From Colocasia esculenta (taxonomy: Eukaryota; Streptophyta; Magnoliopsida; Alismatales; Araceae), in NCBI GenBank assembly GCA_014218235.1, contig CM024757.1:144101371-144165370 (forward strand): 64,000 bases of DNA. Direction: 5' to 3'. The notes below the pieces were generated by a model that saw only the letters and a program-made list of their open reading frames with translations, was not told the origin of the DNA and ran no database searches. The translations under genes were made by a program, and so were the position numbers. Position 1 is the stretch's first letter, and each line of letters opens with the position of its first letter. This document shows positions 44,431 through 55,491 of this stretch, one piece after another.

Positions 44431-45485
44431 ACTCACAAGAATATGAGAAGTGGAGGGATCAGGATGAGCACTGAAATTATGAAGCCATTGATATGATAAT
44501 AAGAGATGCGGGAGTTAAGAGTCAGCCTTTCTTTATAGAATTTGAGCAGGTGATCACAGAAGCTAGTCAGTTGTTCAAGAGAATCATTGTGTTCAAAGTG
44601 GGCTTGCTGCTGAAACCATTCATCCAAGTTGATTATCGATCCTTCAGTTGGGCTTCGGTTGGGGCTTCAGCTGTAACTGAGTGGTCCTCAAAGATTTGAT
44701 GTGAACATGGAGGAATGCTATCCTTGGTCTAGTGCCCATCTATCAATTTAAACTGACTTCTTCTCAGATTTGATATTCCTAAGGGCTCAAGCTGAGGAAC
44801 TATCACATCATTGTGTAAGTCTATGTTAAATGCCTGAAGCTATGCTAAGCATCGGACCATAGGGTAGGGTTGTAGCTAATTGGGCTGCTGACTGCATTAC
44901 TGAAGAATGAAAGGGGCAAAGTTTATCTGATGCCCTTAAACTGCCCAGAATAACAAATTGCCATCCCGCTAAGTGATCACAACATGATTGCCTTGGCAGG
45001 GGAGTAGGATGTGGCTAATCATAAGGTGAATTAGCTGCTTAACTGCTGAAAGCTGATTAATGTTGATTGTCCCTCTTTTCATCTGACACAGAGGACCAAT
45101 AATACCCAATTTTTGATGGTCCTCAGAGACAACTTCAGAAAAAGTATGATCGATGAGGGAAATACCAAAGAGGGTTTCCAACAGTGAGGGAGTAATAACC
45201 GACTTTAGTGCCCTTAACATTTCTAATGAGAGTATTAGGTTGGGTAGGATGTACCTGAGGGTTGTATAGAAAGCTTTGACGGCATCAGGGTACAAAGGCT
45301 GTGATTTGAGCAAACAGTCAACCATATCATCTGTCGGGCGACATCCTCAACCTCTTATAGATTGTGCTGCCTCAGTTCACCAAATTTAACATACTTGCAT
45401 TCACTATAGGTGACAGGGGTTTCTTCAAAGAGTCTGTATTGTCAGCATGTGAAAAACTAGGGTTGGATGCTTCCGAACCATCCAT
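44430..45485 (-). pseudogene. Decayed extra ORF of CopD, PF20167-like
   Basis: A likely start is the minus-strand ATG at 45485 (MDGSEASNPSFSHADN). After shifts, the frame 44969-45325 carries LYPDAVKAFYTTLRY, ITPSLLETLFGISL and QLIHLMISHILLPCQGNHVV, the same landmarks in the same order as the CopC extra ORF (FYHNLRA, ISPNLL, RLIHHIFTTLIVP). Further left, pieces such as 44433-44627 may be its C-terminal part. It lies in sense between RNase H and the 3' LTR, as in CopC. Stops and shifts make it non-functional as read. Confidence 0.65.
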
Positions 45486-45944
45486 CGCTGAATTTGAAGG
45501 AGGGAGCAATTGAGAGAAGTATGAGATATGGAGATGATACCAAGATGATAAAGTGATGAAAGTAAAAAAAAAAAAAAAAACTTGGTAAGGTTTACTTCGA
45601 AAAGGGCAAAACGGAGAGCGAGAAAGAGGTGGTAGGGTCTTCAACTTTTTGGTTTATATAAATGAAATTATTTTATATTCTAAAAAGTGAACTTTGACCA
45701 TCAACATAAGGAGATATCAATATCTTGACTAAAATGACGAAGTTGTTAGCTTCGACTGGGATAAGAAGGGCTATCGGATGACAAAGCTAGTAATAAGCGC
45801 AGTGCTATGATTTAAATGAGATTTGACTTTAGATTGTTCATGAGAGAAAATTTTCACTGTTGTGAAGAGGGATAGTGTGTAGTTAATATGTTTGTGAATT
45901 ATAAATTACACAAACCAATTTCTCTATGAATGGTTGAAAATCTA

Positions 45945-47330
45945 TCTTCAGTTATGGTTTGGTAAAATATCAGCTAATTGATGTAAAGTGTCAACAAAAT
46001 TAATAACAATATTTTCAAAACTTACATGATCTCGGATGAAGTGATGTCTGACCTCAATATGTTTGGTGCGAGAATGCTGAATAGGATTTTTCGTTAAGTT
46101 GATGGCACTTGTGTTGTCACACATCAAAGGAATGTTTTTGAGTTTATGGCCGTAATCCTCTAGTTGATGTTGTATCCACAGAAGTTGTGCACAAAAACTT
46201 CCTGTTGCCATGTATTTAGCTTCTACTGTGGATAAGGCTATTCAATTTTGTTTTCTGGAGGACTATGAGATTAAACATCCTGCAAGAAAGTGACATGTTC
46301 CACTAGTACTTTTTCGATCCAACTTGCACCCAGCATAGCCAGCATCACTATAACCACTAAATTAAAATCTGAATATTTAGGAAACCAGAGACCGAGGTTA
46401 AATGTACCAGATAAATATCGAAAAATCCGTTTTACTACATGTAAATGAGATTCTTTAGGGTTTGCTTGATATCTAGCATATAGGCATACACTGAATATAA
46501 TATATGGTCTACTGGCAGTAAGATAGAGTAGTGATCTGATATGCCTCTAAAAGATTTATGATTAACAGGTTTGCCAAGAGGATACTATCGTGTGCTTAGG
46601 GCCTACATTTATCAAAGCCAAATTTTTGGAGTAATTCTTTTGTATATTTGGATTGAAAAATATGAGTTCCATCCTCAGTTTGACTTACTTAAAGGCCAAG
46701 AAAGTAGGTGAGTTCACCCATCATGCTCATTTTAAATTCACTTTGCATTAAGATTTCAAAATCTTTGCAAAGAACTTCATCGGTAGCACCAAATATTATA
46801 TCATCAACATATATTTGAATGATAATTATATTATTTTTGATAGTTTTAGTGAATAGTGTATTGTCTATTTTGTCTCTTACAAAATCAAGTGATGGAAGGA
46901 AGGCGCTTAGTCTCTCATACCAAGCTCGTGGAGCTTGTTTTAAGCCATATAGTGTCTTACTTAATTTAAAAACATGATTAGGATATTTTGTATTTTCAAA
47001 ACCAGGAGGTTGATTTACATAAACTTCTTCTTTGATAACACCATTTAAAAATGCGCTTTTGGCATCCATTTGAAAAGGTTTCATGTTTCAGGAAGCAGCA
47101 AAAGCAAGTAGTATTCTAATAGCTTCAAGTCTAGCTATAGGTGCATAAGTTTCATCATAATCGATTCCTTCTTCTTGTGAATAATCTTGAGCCACAAGCC
47201 GAGCTTTGTTCCTTACAATATTTCCAGACTCATCCAGTTTATTTCTGAACACTTATTTGGTGCCAATAACACGATGATCTTAAGGTTCAGGAACCAAAGT
47301 CCAGACTTGATTATGGTTGAACTGGTTTAG
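45945..47330 (-). pseudogene. pol: Copia RT and RNase H of CopD
   Basis: Read leftwards: ARLVAQDYSQEEGIDYDETYAP-type sequence near 47170, then the clean RT frame 46689-47084 (MDAKSAFLNGVIKEEVYV, TLYGLKQAPRAWYERL, catalytic YVDDIIFGA, MSMMGELTYFLGL). The stretch 46220-46680 is broken but shows SDAGYAGCKLDRKST. The RNase H end is intact at 45948-46211 (LMCDNTSAINLTKNPIQHS, RTKHIEVRHHFIRD). Confidence 0.87.
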
Positions 47331-47596
47331 TTCTTCCTACATGGCCATAATCCAGGAGGCATCAATAAGGGCTTCATTTATTAATTTTGGTTCTATTAGA
47401 GAAACAAGTGCACTATATTCATAAGATTTTAACATACCTCTTTTGTTCTACCTTGTCATCTGGCCATCCTAGAATATTGTCTTGAGGATGATCCTTGAGA
47501 AATTTCCATTCTTTGTGTAGATCATCAGGAGTTGTTCTTGTCTGTTGTAAATCATCTAACTTTGTTTCGATGCCATAGAACAATGCCTTTTGAATC

Positions 47597-48091
47597 TTAG
47601 CTTATAGGCAGACATCTTCTCTTTTTAAATCTTCTAAGTGTATATGTACAGATTTTTATGTCTAACAACTTCAAAAATTTTCTGATTTTCTTTGGCAATG
47701 ACACATTATCTTCTAAAAATTGTATCTGATGACCTTTGTCACATAGTTGGCTTATGCTTAAGAGATTGTGCTTCAGACCTTCAACACATAGTACATCTTC
47801 AATCAAAAATTTTGATTTAGTCGAAATATTTTCTTGAACAACTACTTTTCCTTTCTTATTATTTTCGAAGATTACTTCCCCTTTATCAAATGTCATTGAA
47901 GAGAGTAATTTCCTGTCTTCAGTCATGTGCCCTGAGCATCCACTATCTATAATCCATTTAGATGCTCTAAGGCTTTCCTGAAAAATAAAATTAATGAAAC
48001 CTTTTAGGTACCCAAGTTCCCTTGAGTCCTGAAGAGTTAGTTGAACATTGTTTAGGTATCCATAATATGTGTCTAGTGGTGTAAGTAGCAC
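47597..48091 (-). pseudogene. pol: Copia protease of CopD
   Basis: Contains WIIDSGCSGHMTED (catalytic DSG intact), FLIEDVLCVEGLKHNLLSIS and QLCDKGHQIQF, a nearly complete protease to pre-integrase segment. The integrase zinc and catalytic domains that should follow are missing: about 250 bp further left the sequence is already in the region before RT. The element is therefore integrase-negative. Confidence 0.85.
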
Positions 48092-48099
48092 GAGTGAGA

Positions 48100-48912
48100 C
48101 CTAGTTTGTTGCAATGTGAACAACAGTTGATATCTTGTGTTTTAAATTTTCTTTCTTTTGGTTGTTTGGTAGGTTCGCTTTCTCAGTCACTGATCTTCTA
48201 GTTTCTTTTACAAATTTGGTAATGAATATTCCTTAGGATTTATAGTTCTTTGTCATCTTTCTTTGGTATGTATCCAAGACCATATTTTTCTTTCCCTTTT
48301 TGCAACCTTTTAGACATAGCATTAAGGATGTTTTCCCATTAGTCAGTTTACTTGGAGATGTTTTTAGATATTGTTTTCATTTTGAAGGTTTGTAATTGTA
48401 TTGCTTTGCACTTTTATATTTTTGCTTTCTTCTTGCATGTCATGTTGTACTCATGCAATTCTTCATTTAGTTTGACTGTGTCTATTAATTCTACCTCTCT
48501 ATGTTTCATTTTTGTTTCAATTGTTTCATTTTCTTCTATTTTGAATTGTTCATATTTAGTAATGAGTATATCAATTCTTGTTTCTTTGACTTTGTCAATT
48601 CCTTCATAACTGTCCCACATTTCTTTGGCAGTTTTACAAGCTGAAATGCGATTAAATTCCTTTTTAGATAATGCATAGCATATAATACTTTTTGCACGAT
48701 AATTTTGAGATATTAATTCTTATCATCAGTAGTTCATTTAGTTATATCTTCTGTACTGGAATTTTTTTCACCATCTTCTATAACTAACCGAAGGTCAAGA
48801 TTTATACCTTGTATGAAGAATTCCATGCATGTCTTCCAATAGTTGTAATCTTGTCCATCAAAGAGAGGAGGCGATTGATTGATTGACCTTCTTGTCCAAA
48901 CTCAACTGCCAT
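48100..48912 (-). pseudogene. gag: Copia gag of CopD, shortened
   Basis: A minus-strand ATG at 48912 gives MAVEFGQEGQSINRL, matching the copia gag start EGQSINRPP. Later MWDSYEGIDKVKETRIDILITKYEQFKIEE at 48520-48620 is the mid-gag segment. It then passes directly into coiled-coil-like sequence, so the first zinc knuckle is not seen. The sequence near 48100-48130 may be the relic of the second knuckle (CCSHCNKLGLT-like). Several frameshifts. Confidence 0.7.
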
Positions 48913-48950
48913 CTTCTCGAAATCCTTGGATTTATTTTGAGAAAACCTCA

Positions 48951-48961
48951 CTTTGATACCA
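48951..48961 (-). promoter_or_regulatory. Primer-binding site of CopD
   Basis: Minus-strand TGGTATCAAAG, one mismatch from the usual TGGTATCAGAG, next to the LTR end at 48964. Confidence 0.8.
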
Positions 48962-48963
48962 CT

Positions 48964-50572
48964 TGTTGGATCATTGACAGTAGAGCTTTTCACCTAGAGG
49001 GGGGGTGAATAGGTGTTTTTTTGTCACGGAAGTTAATTTTAATAATAACTTAACAGCACATGTTAGTTATGTTAGTCAAACCACAAAGGACACCTAGTTC
49101 GGACCTTCCTTTCAATGGAAGTCCTACGTTCAGTTCCTAAGCCAAGCATAGGATTTCACTATCCTTTCCAAAGATACAACACCCTGATACTTATTGGTCT
49201 TCCCTTCTACACAAGGGGAAAGATAACCTGCTAGCTGCAACTAGCCTTCCCTTTACAAAGGGGAACAAACTGCCAAGACTACTTGGGCCTTCCCTCTTCC
49301 AGAGGGGACACACCCTGCTCAGCAGGTCTTCCCTTTCTCAAGGGGTGCACTTACTTTTGACAAAACTTCTTATGTGGAGGGTTAGACTTCAGAAGGAGAC
49401 TGAAAGAATAAAGCAGAGAAATTCTAGTCTGAAGAGAGACTTCCTAAGTCTAAGAAGAGAACCTTTACAAGGTGAGATTTGAACAGCTACTTCATTGCAT
49501 GCACATGCAAGGCTTCAACGCAGTGCCCATGCAATGTCTACGTAGAGGAGGCTTGACGCAGCACACTTGCAACTTTTTCACCTCTTCTCGTGTATGTGCT
49601 TGCATCCCTCATGCTTGCTTGTGTATGGCTTGTTATCTCCCACACTCATGTGTTGTTCTTCTTTCGATTAACTTTATATTTATAGGCTTCATCTTTGTAG
49701 TCGTTGCTTGATCTATTTGAATCTATCCATTAGAGAGATAGTCATTGCATGTATTCTTCCGACGGCAACGTGCATATCTTCTTCCGAGGGTGACATGCAT
49801 GTCTTTTGCATTCACATTGATTAGTCAGTTTTTATGCTGATGCTATTTTGTCTTTTATCCTAAATGAGACAAGTTCCAAGATATACTCGACTGGGTTCAG
49901 TATGTTAGCTATGGATATGATCATAGGTACTTGTGAGATATTTCAAATATTGACGGCTATCTTCTGTGCACTAATAATTAATGTTTTATGTAAAAAGACC
50001 TGCACAACGATATTATAGAATATGTAGTAGGTAGAGATTGTATAGTGCAGTTTTGACAAAAGACAATATGGATGTTCTTGTGGCAGATGTCAGCAGACCT
50101 TTTTCGCAGACTTTGACTAAGGCTTTCAGGATACAGATATTTTTAGATTCATGAGACAAAGCTATATGATAATATATATTTGAGAGCTTTCTGTAAAATG
50201 AGACTGAAATACAAAACAATTAAATTTAATCAATTTAAAAACTCATATTTCAGAATATAGTTGAAATCAAGAATTTATATCTAAACTAGACATACAATCA
50301 TGAATAAAATTTTCTATAAATGAAGAATGTAATGAATATGATGAAAAATGTTAATGATATAGAGATATCATATAATTAGTATATTCTTCATTTTTTATGA
50401 TAAAGATATAATGTAACTTGTTGAGGTGACACTTCAGATATGATGAAGTGGACTTCGGATATGATAAAGTGGACTTCGTATATGACGAAGTGAGCTTGTA
50501 TATCACGATTTCAACGTGATCAGTCAAAGTGAAGTCTTCGTGTTTTACTTCGCATAAGACGAAGTGAACTTC
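48964..50572 (-). repeat. 5' LTR of CopD, truncated
   Basis: Collinear with 41423-43031 of the left LTR, differing by substitutions and small indels (for example, about 25 bp are missing after position 49096). It stops inside the ACTTCG array, where GypC-type sequence begins (TATAAGGCCTAAC). This truncated end is the upstream end of the element, so no target duplication can be tested. Confidence 0.85.
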
Positions 50573-51549
50573 TATAAGGCCTAACAAGTTTCTACAAGTT
50601 TGCACTTTCATAAATTCGTTTGGTCGACGTTTGGGACCTTGGACAATGTGTTTTTAGCTGAATCAGGGGATTTCTACAAGGGGGCTCTGACGTCAAGTGT
50701 GTGTGATGTCAAGATGTTGTTGACGTCAACATGCCTTGATGTCAAGCTGCTACTTGTTCTGACGGCAATTTCGATTGCCGTCTATGTTGTGCTGACATCA
50801 ACGTGTTTTGACGTCAAGATTTCTTGGAATGTGGACGTCAATGTCTATTGATGGCAACATAGGTTGATGTCAAGTTCTACGTGTTCCAGCCCGACTTTTT
50901 CTCTGAAACTAGTGGTTTTCTTTAGATAGGTTTGAAGGTGTAGAGTCGTGTTAGGTCAAGGATCTTACCCCAATCATGACTCTTGGCTCTCTATATATAG
51001 AGAGGGTTCGTTGTGGGGAGAGAACTTTTGCGCTCTTGCTTGGGTTGGGGGTTGTGAGAGGGAGACAGAGAGGGCAATCATGAGGGTAGATCGGCCATGT
51101 TGTTGCATGTTCGAGGTTGTTGCTGCGAAGAGAAAGCTTCCATGAACTGAGAGGAAGGCTTTGGACGAGGAGATCGTGGCCGGATCGTACTCAAGACGAA
51201 GGATTTGATCGTGCTTGGAGGATACCTCTTTGGGTGCGAAAGAGAGCTTCATCAGCTAAATTCTCATGTTGTAGATTTTTCTTTAGGCAAGTACTTAGGG
51301 TTTCTCTCCGTGGACTTGTCCCTTAGGGTTTTCCTATTTTTCTAGATTTTTAGAAAATTGTTTCAACATCGTTTGCCATGTTTTCTTGCCCTCGGTCTGC
51401 ACTTTGTGCAGTCTGGGAGGTTGACGGCAAGGAGTTTGCCGTTAACCTGAACTTAACGGCAACAAATATTGACGTCAAGTTCATCTTGTCCAGAAATTTA
51501 TACTTTCGCCATATGATTGTGGTTTATGAGATTTTGTGATGGTTTTGAG
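50573..51549 (+). repeat. Gypsy LTR fragment GypC
   Basis: Begins TATAAGGCCTAAC, comparable to the TGTAAGGCCCTC start of the GypB LTR. It shares GypB's layout: motif array upstream, TATA box (CTATATATAG at 50991-51000), leader, then a second cluster of the same motif after a CGGTCTGCACTTTGTGCAG segment. It is cut at 51550 by the first CopE LTR. No internal region remains and the short frames inside show no recognisable domain. Confidence 0.65.
50688..50872. promoter_or_regulatory. TGACGTCA-type array in GypC LTR
   Basis: Eight-base motifs TGA(C/T)G(T/G)CA, once inverted (TGCCGTCT) and twice altered (TGACATCA, GGACGTCA), start at 50688, 50704, 50721, 50737, then 50760, 50776, 50793, 50809, then 50833, 50849 and 50865. 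Spacings are 16, 17, 16, 23, 16, 17, 16, 24, 16, 16; each group of four repeats every 72-73 bp. The last site is about 120 bp before the TATA box. A second group of four (51421, 51436, 51453, 51469) lies about 420 bp after the TATA box. Confidence 0.85.
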
Positions 51550-53231
51550 TGTTGCCCTTTTGGTACGGCAGCAAGCTAACCTAGAGAGGGGTGAATAGGT
51601 TTTTTGAAATCTAAAACACAGAAAATTATCACTTGAATGTTTGGTTAGTTGAGTGTGTAGAGAGTAGCAGTACGGAAGCAAATAACATCACACAAAGAAC
51701 ACAAGGAATTTATCCTGGTTCGGCCCTTCTCACAGGAAGTCCTATGTCCAGTCCCCAAGCAATCTCTTGGGATTTTACTAACCAAGGGTACAGTCCCCAT
51801 CAAGGACAATACAACACCCAGCACCCTAGCTGGTCTTCTTCTCTTTCTCGGCAAGAAGGCAGCCCACTTCTCTTCCTCTTACAGGTCAAGAAGCCACCTC
51901 TAGGTACAACCCCAGTGCGGTTCTGCTAGACTTAAACCCCTAGCTAGGTTCTACAATGTATACAGTCCTACAGCTAACAGAAATCTTTCTTAGAAAAGAA
52001 AGAACAAAGCTGAGAGTTTTACAAGAATGGACTCTAACCCAGAAACTCTCAGTGAAGGACTCCCCTAGAATTACAATGACCACAGAGAGAGTGAAGAGAG
52101 GAGAAGGAGCTTGAAGCTTGAAGGCTTCAGACTCTTGAGCACTTCTTCTTGGGCTCGGGCTCTTTCTCTCTTTTCCTTTGAGTGTATCTGGAGTTCAGGT
52201 TCTTCACTGGATTACACTCTTTGAATTTTCTCAGGAAAGCTCTCTTCATGTTCTTCATCTTGCTTCAGCTTTTATATGAGTAGCTTTGAATAGATCCGTT
52301 GGAACTCTTCTAGTCGTTGTTGATTTTCTATTCTTCTACTTCTGACTGTCAGCCACTTGGTGGTCTTCGAGGTTGCAAGCATAGAAGAGGTGTTTAGATC
52401 GAAGAGTGTTTTTGTCAAAAAGGCTCACACTTCTATGTTTTCTACTGTCACCCAGAAGCGGTAGGTAAGCCCTTTTTGTCTGACGGAGAGAAGAGATCTA
52501 GAGAGATAAAAAAGATCTTCCGTCAGAAAGATAGAAGATTACGCAAATGAAATATATTTGACTTCACACTAGATGCCAAAAACATTTTGAAATATAAAGG
52601 AAATCGATGTTTAAGTTGAAATCGATGTTTAGGTGGTGAAATCGAAGTGTAAGCGAATCATTGTTCAAGTATGAGCAAATCGTTGTTTAAGTAGAAACAA
52701 ATCGTTGTTTGTGATCAAATCGTTATTTTCTATCAAATCATTTTTAAGTAAAGCAAATCGTGTTTTTAACTTGGCGAATCGTTACAACGATCAAATCATT
52801 GTTTACCTTATCGAATCGTTACACCAATCAAATCGTTGTTTTAACTTATCAAATCGTTACAGCGATCAAATCGTTGTTTAACTTATCGAATCATTACATC
52901 GATCAATCGTTGTTTTAACTTATCGAATCGTTACAGCGATCAATCGTTGTTTAACTTATCAAATCGTTACACCGATCAAATCGTTTTATCAAGAAAATCG
53001 ATGTGTCCAACAGAATCTATGTTTTCAACATAATCGATGTGGCATTTTGTGAACTGAAATCGATGTATATTGAATAGACATCGATTTACCTTTTCAATGC
53101 AAAACTCACAGCGATAGTACCATATTTATATTTATTAGGAAACATAATATTAAATAATTTTAATAATATTTAATTAATCATAAGTTTTGTTATCACCGAA
53201 ATATAAGGGTAAATATAAGAGTTGTTCAACA
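51550..53231 (-). repeat. CopE LTR 1 (leftmost)
   Basis: Plus-strand ends TGTTGCCC (left) and TTCAACA (right), 1682 bp. On the minus strand it starts next to the polypurine tract at 53233-53250 and is the 3'-most LTR. TATA on the minus strand is CATATAAAAG near 52268-52279. The AATCGTT/ATCGATG array is at about 52603-53080. Confidence 0.88.
52603..53080. repeat. ATCGTT/ATCGATG array in CopE LTR 1
   Basis: About 24 short motifs (ATCGATG at both ends, ATCGTT or ATCATT in the middle) separated by AT-rich linkers. In the central part spacings alternate 17 and 20-21 bp, giving a 38-bp unit with partly inverted ends (ACGATCAAATCGTT). The same array is at about 56540-57030 in LTR 2; LTR 3 loses it in the gap. 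It lies about 330 bp upstream of the minus-strand TATA box. Confidence 0.8.
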
Positions 53232-55491
53232 ATCTCCCCCTTTTTGGTGATGACAAAACTTATGAGAATTTTCTGACAAAATATTTAAAGTATAGAAAAT
53301 ACAAAATATTCACAGATAATGCATACTATGTATCTCCCCCCTTTTTGTCACTAACTAAAAAGGAAGGATCTTACCATGCATTCTCTCCCCTTTTTTGTGA
53401 AAACTTCTTACCAGTGAGGGGTCAACAATAATTGACATTATGATAACTCCCCCTTAGTCTGTGCTCCCCCTGAATGAGAGACTCCACCTCCACCTGAATG
53501 AGGCTTGTAAATAGTTGTTAGTAGTACTATAAGTTTAAAAAAAAAATTGTGACTACTCCCTCTTCAGATATGAGTTGAATGAAGAGGTGGCAGCCACCAT
53601 ACCTGAGCATCCTTTGTTCCTGATGCTCCAAGGCCATACTACAAATAACTTATCCAAAAGTAGTACCCAAATCGTTTTGGGTCCTCGTGGTTAGATGCAT
53701 AAAAATATCCTTTCGGAATCCATATCAGGTGTCTGGTTGTGCAAGTGTTTACTGTGTGTCCTAATTTATTACAATGAGAACAACAATGAATATAGTTTGT
53801 TCTGCAGTTCTTATTGTCTTTGTGATGCTGTTTAGAACACATTTTATTAACCTTGTTTTTTTATAGAACTTATTTATTTTAGGTGCCTTTTTCTGAGGCA
53901 TTTTGGTTTCTTTTACAAATTTTGGCAAGGATATTTTCATGGAATTATGGCTTGTTTTCCTTTTCCGAGGTATGTATCCAAGCCCTTGTTTATTGTTTCC
54001 AGATTTTTGATCCTTTTAAGCATAGAGCCAAAGATGTTTTTTCCTTTAGTTATTTTCTAACTGATTCTTTTAAATAAAGATTTTATTCAGTTAGAGTTTT
54101 TAACTTTTCTTCTAACTCTAATTTTTCTTTGTTGTTACTTTTAAAATCTTCATTCAAACAATAATTATTATCATTACTTTCTTTTAATTGTTTTTTCTAA
54201 TTGTTCCAATTCGGATTTAAGATCAAAATTGAATTATCTAAGCAAGTGATGTTTTTTTTTAGATTTTTTAATTCTTTTGCAACACCTTTATGTTTTTCAT
54301 AAAGTTCATTAAGACTTCTTCTAAGTCTTCAGATTCTGACCCTGAATCAGTGCACGAATCAAAGATGGTCAGAATGTTCCTCATCTATTCCTACCATGAG
54401 GGCTAGACTTACCTGCTCTTTTTCGGGATCTGAGCTTGATGATTCTAGAGTTAGGGTTCTTCATTGTCCCAAGCAGCAACCATGGCTTTTCGTTTGAATT
54501 TCTTGTGCTGCTTTTTGGACTTTTCTGGCTGGCCAGTCTTCTTGAGTTTTGGACAATCTGGTCTTAGATGTCCAGGTTTTTTGCATTCATAGCAGATTGG
54601 TTCTTCTTCTCTTTTCTCTTTCTTTTAGATCCTTCTTGATCCTTTTTTCTCTTCTTCTTGAGAATTTTCTAAAGTTTGGATAGGACACATCCACATCGCT
54701 GTCTTCAGACCCTGCTTTTTTGAACTAGAAGAAGAAGAAGGGTGGAAGGAGCAACTGCAACTTTAAGAGCATTAGTGAGTTTTTTCCTGAAAGAGCTTTC
54801 AGATAGTCGCTCCATATTAATTTCATGTGCCATGAGAGAGCCAATTAATTTATCAGGGAAACTTGGGTTAGATCATGGGCTTCTTCAGTAGCTGTGACTT
54901 TAGGGGTCCATGAAATAGTTAAGATCTAAGTATCTTTCTGACAGTTTCCTTATCAAAAGATTTTTACCAAGAGAACTTAGACCAACTACTATGCTTGAAA
55001 ATCTATTATACATCTGAGTGATATTTTCGTTTGGAAGCATTTTAAATTGCTCCTATTTGCGAAACAAGAATATCTATCCTAGTTTGTTTTACTTTATCTG
55101 TTCCTTCATAAGTTACTTGCAGTTTATCCCATTTTCTTTAGCCGATTTACATACAGTATTCTACTGAATTCTCTTTTGGATAAAGCGCAACATAGATAGT
55201 TCTTTGCTTTAAAGTTTAAAGATAGTTTACTTTTATTTGCTGTTGTAATAGCAGTAGTACCTTCAGCAGGAACAATAACATAATCACCTACCTCTATTAC
55301 CTGTCACAGATCAAAGTTTGTGCCTCAAATGAAGCTTTTCATTCTCATCTTCCAATATTGGTAATCCTCTCCATCGAAGAATGGAGGTCTGGTGACTGAT
55401 TGACCTTCAGAAAATCCTTGAGCTGCCATGGATCTTCTCTAAGATCGTTGGATCTTCTTGATTGATCGAGAACCCTCGCTCTGATACCACT
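53232..55491 (-). mobile_element. CopE internal region 1, gag only
   Basis: About 2.26 kb between LTR 1 and LTR 2, minus strand. From right to left: primer site (55479-55489, TGGTATCAGAG), gag from the ATG at 55429 through a zinc-knuckle region near 54540-54610, coiled-coil-type AT-rich sequence, a second knuckle with CSHCNKLGHTVNTC at about 53735-53780, IWIPKG, then about 400 bp of tail and the polypurine tract. No protease, integrase, RT or RNase H. Many one-base shifts break the frames compared with copy 2. Confidence 0.85.
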
